A stretch of DNA of 64,000 bases from NCBI GenBank assembly GCA_947172415.1, contig OX359189.1, forward strand, positions 2,626,501-2,690,500. The letters run 5' to 3'. Below, piece by piece: positions 32,891-45,289 of the stretch. The stretch's first letter is position 1, and the number at the start of each line of letters is the position of its first letter. This DNA is from Chondrosia reniformis (taxonomy: Eukaryota; Porifera; Demospongiae; Chondrillida; Chondrillidae). The notes beneath the pieces are model-generated. The model did no database searches and had not been told where the DNA came from. It was given only the letters and a program-made list of their open reading frames with translations. The translations under genes and the position numbers were made by a program.

Positions 32891-35800
32891 TTAATCGGTA
32901 AATTTAAAGATTTTGTTAAGCTCATTATTGACAAACATGTTGTTAGGGTCAACTTTGGCTTGACTCCTTATAGCTTTAAACTCCTGCAATTTACTTCCAT
33001 AGCCTTCCTCAAAGTATGTCAGTACATCATGTTCATCCAGTAGTTGCCAATATTTACTCCAATGAGGTATGATCTTTGGACGATCTGCTTCTTCATAGAT
33101 TTTCTTCCATGCTGCAGCTACTTCTTTAAAGAAATCTACGTGGTTATTAAAGCAATTCCATGAAAGTACCTCAAAAGTGGTAGTGGCACTTGTATATTGA
33201 GCTGGTGAAAGCAAAGTATTTGTACTGATTCCTAAGAACCTCATGTCTAAACAGCTGCTCAAAGGGAAATTCCCTGCAAAATTATAAACATTTACATAGG
33301 TCATCTGTGTTAACTATATATACAGTATGCGTACAATTTTTTGCAGAATGTATATTTCGCAGATACCCCATGGATTTGTGGAGCCCCTTGTGTGCACGTG
33401 TTATCAACACCTGCAGCTGGAGAAATATGACGTTTACCAAATGATCTGCCTCGCTATTGGCGTTTTGGAGGAGCTATGGGCTCTAGATATGTCTTTGTTT
33501 TATCAATCTGTAAAACCTCTACGGCCTTGATCATCTTCGTGGGCATCTACATCACACAAGATAGGTCTGGGAATTTTTGCGAACTTGTGCTGATTTGTAA
33601 AAATTGTGAAATTTATGTCCTGTGAAAATTTGTACGCATACGGCCCAATTCAATGATATTAATCATATAGCTTCTATGCTTGGGTGCATCATCCCTAAAT
33701 CAGCTATATATCATGGTGTACCCAAACATTGAAATGATGTGTATATATAGTTACCACATGTAGTTATCTATATAACATGATCACCATCTCGTTACATTTC
33801 ATTACCTCTTCAAGGTGTGCTTTATCACTATTGCAAGCACTACTATCCCTACTTCCAACTTAATTTTTTAATTTAAGGATTCTTCAATGCATACGTATAT
33901 AGGTGGAATCCTTTATAAAGTCACACATGGAAGTCACCTTAAAAGTTATCTTTCTTTTATATGTACCAGTCATAGACAAGTAAAACATATACGTAATGTC
34001 TGTACTGCATGTGTTATATAATATGTATATATAATAAATATAAGTACTAAAATATATATTCATACTTACCCTCTTCAGCCTTACGTTGTACACGGTCTTT
34101 AAGATCAGTGAGGCACTTCAACTGCAACGAACAATCCTGTTCGTTAAGATCCATGAAGAACTCCAAGTCATCAACTGCCCCAAATGTAAGAAGACTGGAG
34201 TCCAAATAATGGACTGCATCCATAATATTGTAACTGCAACACTGCCACCAATATTCATTTCCATACCGTAAACGGAGCAGATGGTAAGTACAAAAGGAAA
34301 GCAAAGGAATGACGTTCTTTAAAAGCTTTAGTAGAAACTTTTGTACTTGTCCTTCTGGTACAATATGCATTGGTTCTTTCAAGGTAGTGAAAGCTATTTC
34401 CCAAAGTTTTTGATTCATCTCCTTTACAAGAGTTGCTTCATCTTTGGCTTCAGGAGTTGAAAGAGGTATGCTTTTGAGTAAGAAACAGAATAAGAGAAAT
34501 ATAATTTAATTTGAATTATTGGCACAATGTAAGGGATACCTACTTTCCTTTGTATATAGAAAGGTATATATCCTGAGGTAGCTGTTCAAAAATGGCAGCC
34601 ATTATAAATTGTGGTCTAAAGACTGTATACATGTAGTAATATTTTACACAGTAAATTGGAAATTTACAAGAGAGATACATGGATTATACTACGTATTACA
34701 ATTCTTAATTATGTAATATGTCATAGAAATCTAAAAACACATGCTGCGTGCATGATCATGTATAAAGTGGAATGGGACAAAGAACATATATATATTTATA
34801 TTAGATTACCTTAGTATATTGTAACTTAATTGCACTGTATATATATCAGAGAGTATATAGGCAGTATTCTCTAAGTCTTCTTCCTTTTATTTCACGCTAG
34901 TGCATAAACATGCATATAGATAACTACATCTTGGAGAACTAGGGAATAGGCATGCACGCTTCTGTTTTAAAATGATTTGAGCAGAGAAGGTTACTTGTAT
35001 GGTACGTCAGATTAGAGGAAGCTCTTTGTTGCCATTTTTTAATTAAGAGCTCAGTACATTATTTCAACTTGTCACAAAGAAAACTTCCATAACAAATTTT
35101 AACGAGTAATATTAACAAAAAAAGAGGAAATACTGTAGAAAGGGATCATGTGACAAGTACAGAATTAGCATATACTAAAATTTAAGTGACTTAACCCTTC
35201 CATGTTTGGGCGCACCCTCCCTACTTCGGTTATCCCGATGCGCCCAAACATGGAAGTGATGTGTATATAATTTCAGTATATATGCCACTTCTGTATGGTT
35301 ATCTTTGTCACATGATCCCTTTTTTGTTTTGTCAGATTTGCTAGTGACTGTTGGAAGCACTGCCATCCCTTTCATTTTTTAGATGTTTATATATATATAG
35401 TTACCCTATTCAATGTTTTATATAACTCCAAGGTTGTAAATTATTTGTACAAATGCATGTCATTAACAATTTGTTTCCTATTTATAATAATTTTAATTGT
35501 TCAATGTTTATATATATATAGTTACCCTATTCAATGTTTTATATAACTCCAAGGTTGTAAGTTTGTAAATTATTTGTACAAATGCATGTCATTAACAATT
35601 TGTTTCCTATTTATAATAATTTTAATTGTTCAATGCATGTACATGTAAAATGATAAGGGTGGCCATTAATGTTTCAGTATTATCCCATTGCATATATATG
35701 TACATCATTATGTAACATACGTTTCATATATATGCATATACTTTGGCAATACCATACTTTGCTTCACTATAATGAACTTCTCGCACCCACAATTTATCAT

Positions 35801-38800
35801 CATCTGCATCCCATTCATGTTTTTGAACAGGCTTTCCTTGAAGAGAATGTTTAATACCGTCAAAGGACATGCTGTTGTATGGGTACCAGTAAACTTGCAC
35901 GGAGAAGATCTTTGGATCATTCAGTTTTTCTTTGAGTTTTTCAGCAGTAAACTCTCTGATTTTTGGATAATGATTCTTGATTTTAACTTTGAAATTAGGT
36001 TGCAATTTTATTGTGAATTCCACAATGACACCAAACAGACCAAGTGATGCTCTCACGGCTTTTAGCTGGTCCTCTGAGTTAAAGATCCTCAGATCTCCAT
36101 TGGCATCAATCAATTGTATTTCTGTCACCCATTCACTAATAGTTGGCTGTCCCCGTCCAGTACCCTAGATATAATATTATGAATCATCAGAGTGATAATT
36201 AAACCACAACCATTTCTACAATGCATATCATTTTTAAAGAGGATCAACAAAGAACATAACAATAGATGGGAATCTCAATTAATTATATAAGACTATATAC
36301 TACATTTCTAGCACTGATTACATTGGGGTTATTAAATTGAACTTACAACCTGTATACAACACTGTTAAATAATCAGTACAGTGAAATGGCATCCTCAAAA
36401 TATTTAAAATCAAATCAAGATTATATACACATTGTCAAGTGACATAATGGTACTCTGAACTACGTATATACATATACCATCGATCAGTAGTGGTTTAAAA
36501 AGATTCAAAATAGTATAATAATATTGATTAGAATTGAAAACAATTTGAAGTGCACTATATATACTGTATATATTTTGAGGTCCAAGTGACTATATAATAT
36601 TAAAATTACAATCAGGTACGGTACTAGCTACATATGCAGTGCAAGTTACAAATTTAAAGAGATCCAAGTGGCCCATAGGATAATCAGTATTTTAAACAGT
36701 ACAAGACTTTAGTCACACTGTTGCAGGCTTTGAAATTCTCAACTACTGCATAGAGAGAAGTAGTTGATACAGATCATGATCATCCAATTGCAAGGTAGAA
36801 CACATCGATAATTTTTACCAATATATATATAGCTTTTCTATGGTCCTATGGCATTTTATATGCAGACTTTGTCCTCCGTTTTCTACCAAACGGATACCTA
36901 AATAAAAAATCCCTTAATTTAAAATGAGTTTTATACCCTAAACTTTATGATACTATGCCCATTCTGTTCCTAGGTCCTTTCCTGGAGCCATATGAATTAT
37001 TTATATTATATGAATTATTTATTTATTTATATTTAGATTACCTTAGTATATTGTAACTTGTACTGTATATATATATTATATTAGATTACCTCAGTATATT
37101 GTAACTTGTACTGTATATATATACAGGGGTCATCTCTCTACTTACATGACAAGCACATGTTACTAAACCACACATGGAAAATTTCTTGGCAATGGCATTT
37201 GATGGAAGGCAAAGTTGGTCCTGCAAGGGTTTGCCGCTATTGTATTCATCAAGACAGGCCTTTAGGTCACCTGAACTGGCACAACCTGACAACCTGGCTG
37301 TTTTATCTACAGTGCAAAAAGTAATGTTTATATGTGTACTCATACAAGTATAAGTGATACCAAATACTATGTCCACTCTGTACTAAAATAAAGAATTGCA
37401 CTAAGCCATGCAGTGCAAAGGCTATGATGTGATAGAAATAATCAGTGGAGATATCACACCTGACCAACCAATTGCAAGTGACCAAAGTCTGATCTTGGTT
37501 GGAAGTGATTGCCTCCCATGCAGTGTCATCAAAAATTGCATACAGCAGTTTTACCCTCCCTTAGGGCTCATCAGTGTGGTATAAGACTTCTGGTGGTGAG
37601 TTTGGATGACTGCCTTGAGATTATTAATCCATATCACAAGTGAAACACTTTACACAAGGTTAGTGCTATTAATACCCAAAGCATATACTAACATAATATT
37701 TTGTATTTAAATAGCAGTGGATATAAAATTCAATACATGTAAAAGATACTAACCAATGGGGTTCAGTTCTACTGTTTTCCCTTCTGGCAACTTCAATCGC
37801 TCAGTGTAAATTATTATATCCCCCGGATTATCACAGAAGACAGGAGACCAGGAGTGTTTCTGGCCAGCTACACGAACCTACACAATTATTTATATAAAAC
37901 AATATGTTGGTCAAAAGGTCAAAAGGTCAAAAGGTCGTTCGAAAGGCGTCCGAATTCTGATACATTACTCTACGTAGAGTAATGTATCAGAATTCGGACG
38001 CCTTGTTCTCAGCAAGTATTAAAGCTACGAGCCTCAAATGGATATTAAATTGTAGCCACTTTTGAGAGAGACCAGCAGGCACAGTAAGAATACTAAGTAA
38101 CGTTTAAGATCCAGGAAATGCGACGTTAAAATCAAGTCATATGTGAGTTAATTATATGACTTGATTTTTAACGTCGCATTTCCTGGATCTTAAACGTTAT
38201 GCGTTGAAAGTTAAGAAATTTGTAGAGGAAGGATAGAGCTACCATGCTGTGAAGTATTCTGTTTTTCTGTTGAAAGTACGTATATATATATATATAATAG
38301 CTATAGTCCGAATTCTGATTATATGTTGTTAGGTGTGGTTATCGAGCTCGCGTTTTCGCAAACTTGAACGTTTGACGATGAAAGCTGGCAACGTCAGAGA
38401 GGAAGGATAGAGCTACCAGCTGTGCAATATTCAAGTATGTCAGTCCAAAACTGAGGGCGCTAGAGGCTTTCGTCCGAATTCTGATTAAACCGTCTGAACT
38501 TTGCTTAAATTCGGCCACCCCACTTAAACAGCTCGTGTTCGATGAAGCCGAGGCGCAGCCCCCTCTTACTGTGCCTGCTGGTCTCTCTCAAAAGTGGCTA
38601 CAATTTAATATCCATTTGAGGCTCGTAGCTTTAATACTTGCTGCAAGGCGTCCGAATTCTGATACATTACTCTAACCTTCATGCACATGCATAGACAAAT
38701 GCTATAATAATATGCCAGCACCAATTTACCTTCTTTCTCTCGACTTTGGCTCTACGAATGATTGCTTGCACATCTTCCCTTGTGAACGGATAACCAGCTA

Positions 38801-39035
38801 GTACTTTTTTTATACTAACAGTTTTACCCCAATTGATAAAGTCTTCTTCTACGAGTTCCGTTCCAGAGGCAGGAGGTTGTACAATTTTAGCTATGGGAGT
38901 AGCTCGAGGTTTTGCATGTTCAGCCACAGGTTCAAGTCCTTTAACCTGCGTTTCAAACCACCGACGTAGCTTAGATGGGGAATTGAACTGGTCCTGGTTC
39001 TCGAGCAATGATATCACACTTTCTTTTGTAGCCAT
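32891..39035 (-). CDS. FAD-linked aldonolactone oxidase (GULO/ALO family), copy 3, six exons
   Basis: Predicted 593 residues. Exons: 39035-38730, 37877-37754, 37306-37146, 36164-35758, 34470-34070, 33273-32891. Exons 2-4 have the same lengths as in copies 1 and 2. All catalytic-region motifs are kept: the KHSW flavin site, CACH|GTGRG across the exon 3-4 junction, YWYPYNS, PHWSKYW (Gly to Ser next to the HW pair) and DPNNMFVN. Exon 1 has an 11-residue insertion before PIAKIVQPP relative to copy 2. Exon 5 is four codons longer. Introns 2 and 3 are largely alignable with copy 2, showing recent duplication, while intron 1 has been replaced by nested palindromes. The PHWGK to PHWSK change near the active site may alter activity. 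Confidence 0.88.
35388..35637. repeat. Two-unit tandem duplication of about 122 bp in intron 4
   Basis: The block from TATATATATAGTTACCCTATT to TTTTAATTGTTCAATG is present twice back to back. The second unit has a short GTTTGTAA insertion. It is recent, judging by near identity. Confidence 0.85.
37395..37600 (-). repeat. Dispersed repeat copy in intron 2 of oxidase copy 3
   Basis: Near-identical to 26575-26790 in the paralogous intron of copy 2, differing by a few bases and one short insertion (CATGCA). Confidence 0.6.
37943..38004. repeat. Perfect 62-nt palindrome
   Basis: AAGGCGTCCGAATTC...GAATTCGGACGCCTT, centred on TACGTA, with no mismatch seen. It looks like two element termini joined head to head, because the same 30-bp end sequence recurs at 38643-38672. 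Confidence 0.95.
37976..38675. mobile_element. Foldback (long inverted repeat) element in intron 1 of oxidase copy 3
   Basis: Arms of about 112 bp (37976-38088 and 38563-38675) are inverted copies: AAAGCTACGAGCCTCAAATG and GAGACCAGCAGGCACAGTAA in the left arm appear reversed in the right arm. The interior has no transposase. It contains a second hairpin (38099-38198) and two further GTCCGAATTCTGAT motifs (near 38307 and 38470). The corresponding intron of copy 2 lacks all of this, so the insertion is younger than the copy 2/3 duplication. Confidence 0.8.
38099..38198. repeat. Near-perfect hairpin, arms of about 44 bp
   Basis: AACGTTTAAGATCCAGGAAA...ATAT, a short loop, then the reverse complement ending TTTCCTGGATCTTAAACGTT. 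It is nested inside the foldback element. Confidence 0.9.
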
Positions 39036-39529
39036 CCTTGCTAGCGGAACTGTAGCACTGTTTTGAAGTCCGTCAGCTAGCTACTGCAATTGCAGCTCTC
39101 TTTTATATAGACCATTTAGAAATTGCGCAATACGTTCCCGTTATCGTAATATACTCTTTAAGTAGGAATGGCCGAAAAAAAACCATCAATACATCAATCA
39201 ATCAATCAATCAATTTTAGGTGGGAGGGCCTATATTAGCCAAATTGGCTACTTTACAAGGAGCCCAACATGGCTGACCTATCTAATGTATTAGCAAGCAA
39301 TACTTCATAAATCACCAACGAAGCGATTTTCGGTTATTTGCAGCCATTTAAGCACGCTTTTCTAAATGCCAAAACATGTTTCGACGCTCTAAACGCTCTA
39401 CAACGTTCAAGAAGTGGCTAACCAGGAATAGGCCTATTTCCAAAATTCATTTTTTCATCTTCTTTTTTTGAATGGACTAGCGCTAATATGTGACCAGAAG
39501 TTGCCTATATATATATACTGAAATTTAAG

Positions 39530-39623
39530 TAACTTAACCATACACTTCTGTGTTTGGGCGCGCCATTCCTACTTCAGCTTGGTACGCTCAAACAGAAGTG
39601 TATGGTTAAGTTACTTAAATTTC
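39530..39623. repeat. Small hairpin version of the palindromic MITE
   Basis: GAAATTTAAGTAACTTAACC...ACACTTCTGTGTTTGGGCGC is mirrored by the right half ending GGTTAAGTTACTTAAATTTC. It corresponds to the apex part of the longer element at 39706-40065. Confidence 0.9.
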
Positions 39624-39705
39624 ATCTATTCTGCTACTTTATTGTTTTCGCCAAGAAAACTTTCAAAACAAATATTAACAAGAAAAAAAGAGCAATACAA
39701 GTTAA

Positions 39706-40065
39706 GTAAAAACATTCAAAAATGAAGTTAAAAGTAGGGATGGCACTATAACAGTGATTGGCACATCTAGAAAAAGTAACGAAACAAGAAAGTGATCATA
39801 TGGTAAGGCTAACATTGCAGAAGTGGCATACTGAAACTTAACTATACACATCATTTCTATGTTTGGGCGCATCGATCCCTACTTCTAGTATATCCATGAT
39901 GCGCCCAAACATAGAAGTGATGTGTATAGTTAAGTTTCAGTATGCCACTTGTGCAATGTTAGCCTTACCATATGATCACTTTCTTGTTTCGTTACTTTTT
40001 CTAGATGTGCCAATCACTGTTATAGTGCCATCCCTACTTTTAACTTCATTTTTGAATGTTTTTAC
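39706..40065. mobile_element. Complete palindromic (foldback) MITE, 360 bp
   Basis: Two arms of about 165-170 bp are reverse complements with few mismatches, around a loop of about 24 bp (GATCCCTACTTCTAGTATAT...). The outer ends are GTAAAAACATTCAAAAATGA and its mirror. There are no open reading frames. Partial or diverged relatives lie at 5423-5590, 18880-19060, 33650-33870, 35190-35380, 50930-51240 and 53020-53380. It is non-autonomous, and the partner transposase is unknown. Confidence 0.9.
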
Positions 40066-40735
40066 TTTCTTATCATATATAGTCACTGTCTTTTGTTGGG
40101 CGCCCCTATATTGTTTTCAGAAATTATGTTAACGTATATGGCTTCCTGTTCGTAGTCTGGTAAAATCTGTCAAAAAATGGCGGACGTTCGGCTAGCTTTC
40201 GTTTTCTAGCTTAAAATTAGCTTTCTCTTCCTTAGCGTAGAACATTGAACGAGCGAAATGGACTTAAAAGCCACCCTTACTAATACTATGTAACTAAAGC
40301 TTGCGCAAAAACGTTTTCTACGAGATATGGCCTTGAAAAATTGACGGCCAACAAGAGTCGATCGGAAATCGATTAACCGGATTACCTATGAGAACCAGCC
40401 AAGTAGTTCGAGTTTACTTAGGGGCGCCTGGCGCCCCACGAGTTTTTTAAACTCGAAATACTTGTTTTGATACTTTTTGCAGATGTATTAGTGAACACTG
40501 CCATTCCTACTTCTAACATCATTTTTGTAAATGTTTTTTTATTTACTTATATACAAGTGCCATTCTTCCATACATAATAATTTTAATGACTTTGAGTCTC
40601 TAGTGATAAGTCAAATTTAAAATTTTACTTCAAATATATAGTAGATATCTTACAAAGTATATGGAAGTACTCCTATAGTGACTGTTTACGAAAATCCCTC
40701 CAAAATATATACGTATATAAAGGCCTTGGCCTTTT

Positions 40736-40927
40736 ATGCCCTTGTATGCAAGTTACAAAATGGTCTCTAACCCTGTTGATTATGTGAATGCATGCAACCA
40801 ACCGTTGGTATTCTCAGCTCGCTCACAAGACAAATCAAATCTGTTGTGGTTATTAGCTGAGACCCCTGGAACCTTTGTTGATATATGGCATGCAGATGCA
40901 TCATCTTCAGTCTATACTAAGGTGTGA
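40736..40927 (+). other. Short coding-like stretch shared with 14406-14590
   Basis: 63-residue open stretch ending TPGTFVDIWHADASSSVYTK. Its DNA is related to 14406-14590 (minus strand), including the following GTGTGAAAAGGTAATTGG, where the reading is different and interrupted. The two copies do not conserve a common protein, so I regard it as part of a dispersed repeat. Confidence 0.25.
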
Positions 40928-42416
40928 AAAGGTAATTGGTAGGCCATGTTTAGTCACACTGTGCTGCAGGCTTTGAAATCCTCAGCTACTGCGTGGAGAG
41001 CAGAAGTCGATACAAATCATACAAGGTAGAATACAAAGTTTTGTACTGTTCAAAATACTATATAGGGGTCACTTGGATCTTTTTAAATATGTAACTTGCA
41101 CTGTGTAGTACTTGATTGTAATTTTTTATTATTATATAAATATATATAGTCACTTGGATCTCTATATAGTCTTAGAGAAATTTCTCTTGTTAGCCTTTTC
41201 ATTTCGGAAAATGAGATAGAGTATAGTACCTATATAGTATATATTTACACTATTTCATAAAATCATATATTTCTCTATTATACTCTTGTTCTTCTAAGAT
41301 AAACCTAAAATTTTATGCTGTCGATTTTTCGTAATGTTTTTGGCCATTTTTAGTGTGAAAAAAGAGAAAAATGACCATTTAGGATTTGATCCTACTATCC
41401 TCATTTACCCTTCCAGCTAATTACCTACCACCAGACCATCAGTACCAATCTTTCAAATGTGAAGTATAGCCCTATATAAGCTAAGTCAGCTAGCCAATGG
41501 GAATGTGTAAAGCTGTGGGCAGACGTGACAAAATATCATTTTTTTCATCAAATCTCAATTATATGGTATAATTAAAGAAAATAATTACCACCAGTGAGTT
41601 CAATTGGACATCCCGAACATGCTACATAACTTTTATTTTGCTGGGCCAATTTGAACATTTGTATATATGTATATACGTATGCCACATATATTCAATATAA
41701 ATATATATACTGTACATTTAGTATAGACCAATGGCATTTTATATTTAAAGTTTGTCCCATGCTAATTGCAATTTATGGGAAAACGGAGACCTAATTAAAA
41801 ATTATGCTAAATTTAAATTTCTAGTACTAGTACTGTCAACATTTGGTTCAAATGACCCTCATATATATGAATTATTTAACTTACTTAGATTACTAGTATA
41901 TATTGTAACTTGCACTATATATATATATACCCAAAGTCCTTGAGATTCAATAAAATGCATGCATGTACAATGCTTAATTCATTTGCATTAGGGTATATGA
42001 AGTTTCAAGTGTATACCTCAGTATGTGTTCAAAACATTGTAGTATAGGAATTTGAAGCCATTAAAAATAAAGTATATTGGGTTACATGCAATAATATGTG
42101 TTCAAACATTGTAGTATAGGAATTTGAAGCCATTCAAAATGAAGTATATTGGGTTACATCTTAATCTGTGGGTGATATATATGACATTTGAGACTTCAAA
42201 GCATGCCTATTGGAACTATATATTGTTGAGAAGGTTATAGTCCAATCTTATATATGTATAGCACGCTTGATCATGACTTGGTGAGACAAAATTAGTACAC
42301 AGTGGATTCCAACTTGGGTGACACCTGTGAAATATATACAGCTGCTATAATGATGAGCTGCTTTTCAGTTTACTAAGTAGCTAATTAACCTAATACAGAC
42401 AACTAACTAATCTATA

Positions 42417-42645
42417 GACTCACGCAAGTGCAGCCTTGCAAGTCTCAGAAAGGGAGGAGGCACATACTATAATATCCATGATCTAATTTCTCTATAGTGA
42501 AAGCTTCTACCTCAATTAGGATACCTGTGCACATGGTAATCGGGAAAATGTCGCAATCCTATAAGAACACTCAAAGTACGACTTTCAAAGTTTGGATGGT
42601 ACTCTATTATAGTGAATAAATCTCACAATGAATTGATACATATAT
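42417..42645 (+). repeat. Partner of the dispersed repeat at 31436-31680
   Basis: Same block order and orientation as 31436-31680. The preceding sequence (42130-42330) also resembles 29220-29430 and 14010-14160. No gene is supported anywhere in 41120-43360. Confidence 0.75.
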
Positions 42646-43367
42646 AAAGCATAGAGAGTGCTAAAAGATTGATTGATCACATCCCATGTCTCTGTAAAAT
42701 ACTAGTGTATATGGCTATATATAATATAGCTAGCTAAGACAGTTGCCATATGTATGCACATTTACATTAACTGCATGAATGAAAGTTATGATGTGGACAT
42801 ATACATCTAATAACAATAATTCAAAGCTGCATGATTATGAATAATTATAGTGGGATTTAGAGTGTCTGTTTTTTTTTTGGGCAGTCATGTACGTAGAGGT
42901 ATCATATCCACTGTTGAAGTCATATATATATACTACATGTACGTACATATATAGAATTGATAAGTACTTATATATATTCTCAATATATGAAATTTTACAC
43001 TTTAAGTTTAATTGATCTCTGTTAATATTTAAAAACTTAAAATTAATTCAATTCTTATCAAAATGTTTCGTATAGCCTTCCAGGGAAAATACATTCATTA
43101 AATCTGCATTCCATTAACCTTCTGCAACTGTTTTAGTGGCACCCAATTCGTCACTGGTTGTAAGTCCCCAGAACATACAGTGCTGTTGCAATATCTGATG
43201 ATGGCTGCAATATTTGATTATGCAATTCTAAAAATAGACTTCTTCATGTTTCCATTATTAAGAAATAGAGATGTTTGTCAGTAATTCAAACTTGATTAAT
43301 TATTACAACTCATGTGATATTATATATTACATATACCAATTCTATAGGAACACAAGATGGCTAATTC

Positions 43368-43706
43368 TAGGTCTGGTGCTAGCACAGGTTAATTCTAGGT
43401 CTGGTGCTAGCACAGGTTAATTCTAGGTCTGGTGCTAGCACAGGTTAATTCTAGGTCTGGTGCTAGCACAGGTTAATTCTAGGTCTGGTGCTAGCACAGG
43501 TTAATTCTAGGTCTGGTGCTAGCACAGGCTAATGGTCTGGTGCTAGCACAGGTTAATTCTAGGTCTGGTGCTAGCACAGGTTAATTCTAGGTCTGGTGCT
43601 AGCACAGGTTAATTCTATGTCTGGTGCTAGCACAGGCTAATGGTCTGGTGCTAGCACAGGCTAATTCTAGGTCTGGTGCTAGCACAGGTTAATTTTAGGT
43701 CTGGTA
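43368..43706 (+). repeat. 28-bp minisatellite, about 12 copies
   Basis: Unit TTAATTCTAGGTCTGGTGCT plus AGCACAGG. Two units are shortened to 24 bp (CTAATGGTCTGG), and the shortened form recurs with the same neighbours, showing block duplication within the array. Confidence 0.95.
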
Positions 43707-43798
43707 TAATTTTTAGAATTTAGAAACAGCCCTAACACTGTTGCCATGGGAGATGTACATACTTAGTTGTTATAGTTCAAGAAAATTGTTATTGAACT

Positions 43799-43812
43799 GT
43801 TGCCATGGTAAT
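43799..43812. promoter_or_regulatory. X-box-like motif
   Basis: GTTGCCATGGTAAT is one base from the classical RFX X-box GTTGCCATGGTAAC. A weaker copy (GTTGCCATGGGAGA) lies 59 bp upstream at 43740. No downstream gene was identified. Confidence 0.3.
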
Positions 43813-45289
43813 AAATATCATTCCCTGTCAAAGAATTGCTATTCAGTTGTTTATAGCTTCTACTATTGATCTTTGCTATTGTCTGCTCCTCACAATGTCT
43901 AATAAACAATTGTATTAATACAATTGCAATTAAAACTGACCAGAACATTCAAATAAACCTCTCTATATAGTTAAGCACTTTAGCAAACACATGACATATT
44001 AGAATAAACTCTGAAATTGATAGTGATAATACAAACTGACATGCTATACTTTAAACTAACAATAAACATTTTAAAGGCATAATGAGAAGACAGGAAACAG
44101 TTGATACACTTGGCATTTGGACAAAATGAGAAAACTGACCTATTATATGCTGTACAGTTGAGTAATGTCACATTCTGGTTTGGCTGAAGAACTTGTCATC
44201 TGAGGTAATTTATTAATGTCCAGTGCATTCTGATGAGTGCTCTGAGTTCAAAAGGAATAACAATCAGGGTTGTCAACATTTGGCAAGACAAACAATCACA
44301 TACAAAGCTGGGAGTGAGGTACACAAAGTGAACAAGAAGGGAACCAAATAACTTTATTTCCAATTGAATGGTTGCCAAGGAACTGCACCTGGTTGTTATG
44401 GAGAGTATTCTAGAAATAATAAATTGTGTACCTTTAGCAATTAAGGTATAGGTAGAGAAGTAAACAAGATGTATAATGTAAGCACATTAGACAATTGCTT
44501 ATTTACACCTCAGATGGCCAGCACTGTAACCACTCCTCCAAATGAGTGTAGTCATAGCTACTAGGAACAGGAATGGACCCTAAATCAGGCATACCAGTTG
44601 GACAAATTTAATGAAGTATTCCTCTATCTAGTTTCCATGGATACTTAAGAAGAGTAAAAACAAATAGATCTCTAAGTAGCTACAGAAACAAGAAAATCAG
44701 TTTCACAATTTGTACCTAGCTATTAACTAATATCAAAGCTAAAAAAACTTTAATAATCTTGCTCAAAGATTGTATAGTTTCATAAATAACCTACCAATCA
44801 GTGAAATTTAGGGCATGTACAACGCCAAAGTTTCCCATTCATTATAAGTTTACGTAGCAACGGCCATTTTGAATTCACAAATTGATTGAGCAAGGATTTA
44901 GCTGCGTACGTAATATAAAGATGTGCACTGTAAGACTTTCTTCATTAAATAATACCTTTATAGATATCATAATTAAGAAACCTGTGATTCTGTTTAGCAA
45001 ATACATCTGTATCCTTGATTCTCAATGGCCTGTGTTGTGCATGAAACATAGCGCATGACATATGTAGCTATATGTCAATTCATGCGCTCTCAAGAGCTTG
45101 TATCTTGTATATGTGTTAAATAAATGATTTCTGCTGAACAATTGAAATATTAATAGCTTGTGTAAGCACTTCCATTCATGGGGTCACTGCAATTGTTATA
45201 TTATTCAATGCTGGATAGCCATGCATGTATGATTTCTAGTCGAAACTCAATAACAATAACAACTTGCTGAATAGGCCGGGTCATGTTCT

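Noticed and set aside
35175-35375. Minus-strand 66-residue open frame
   Set aside because: It is a MITE arm in intron 4 of oxidase copy 3.
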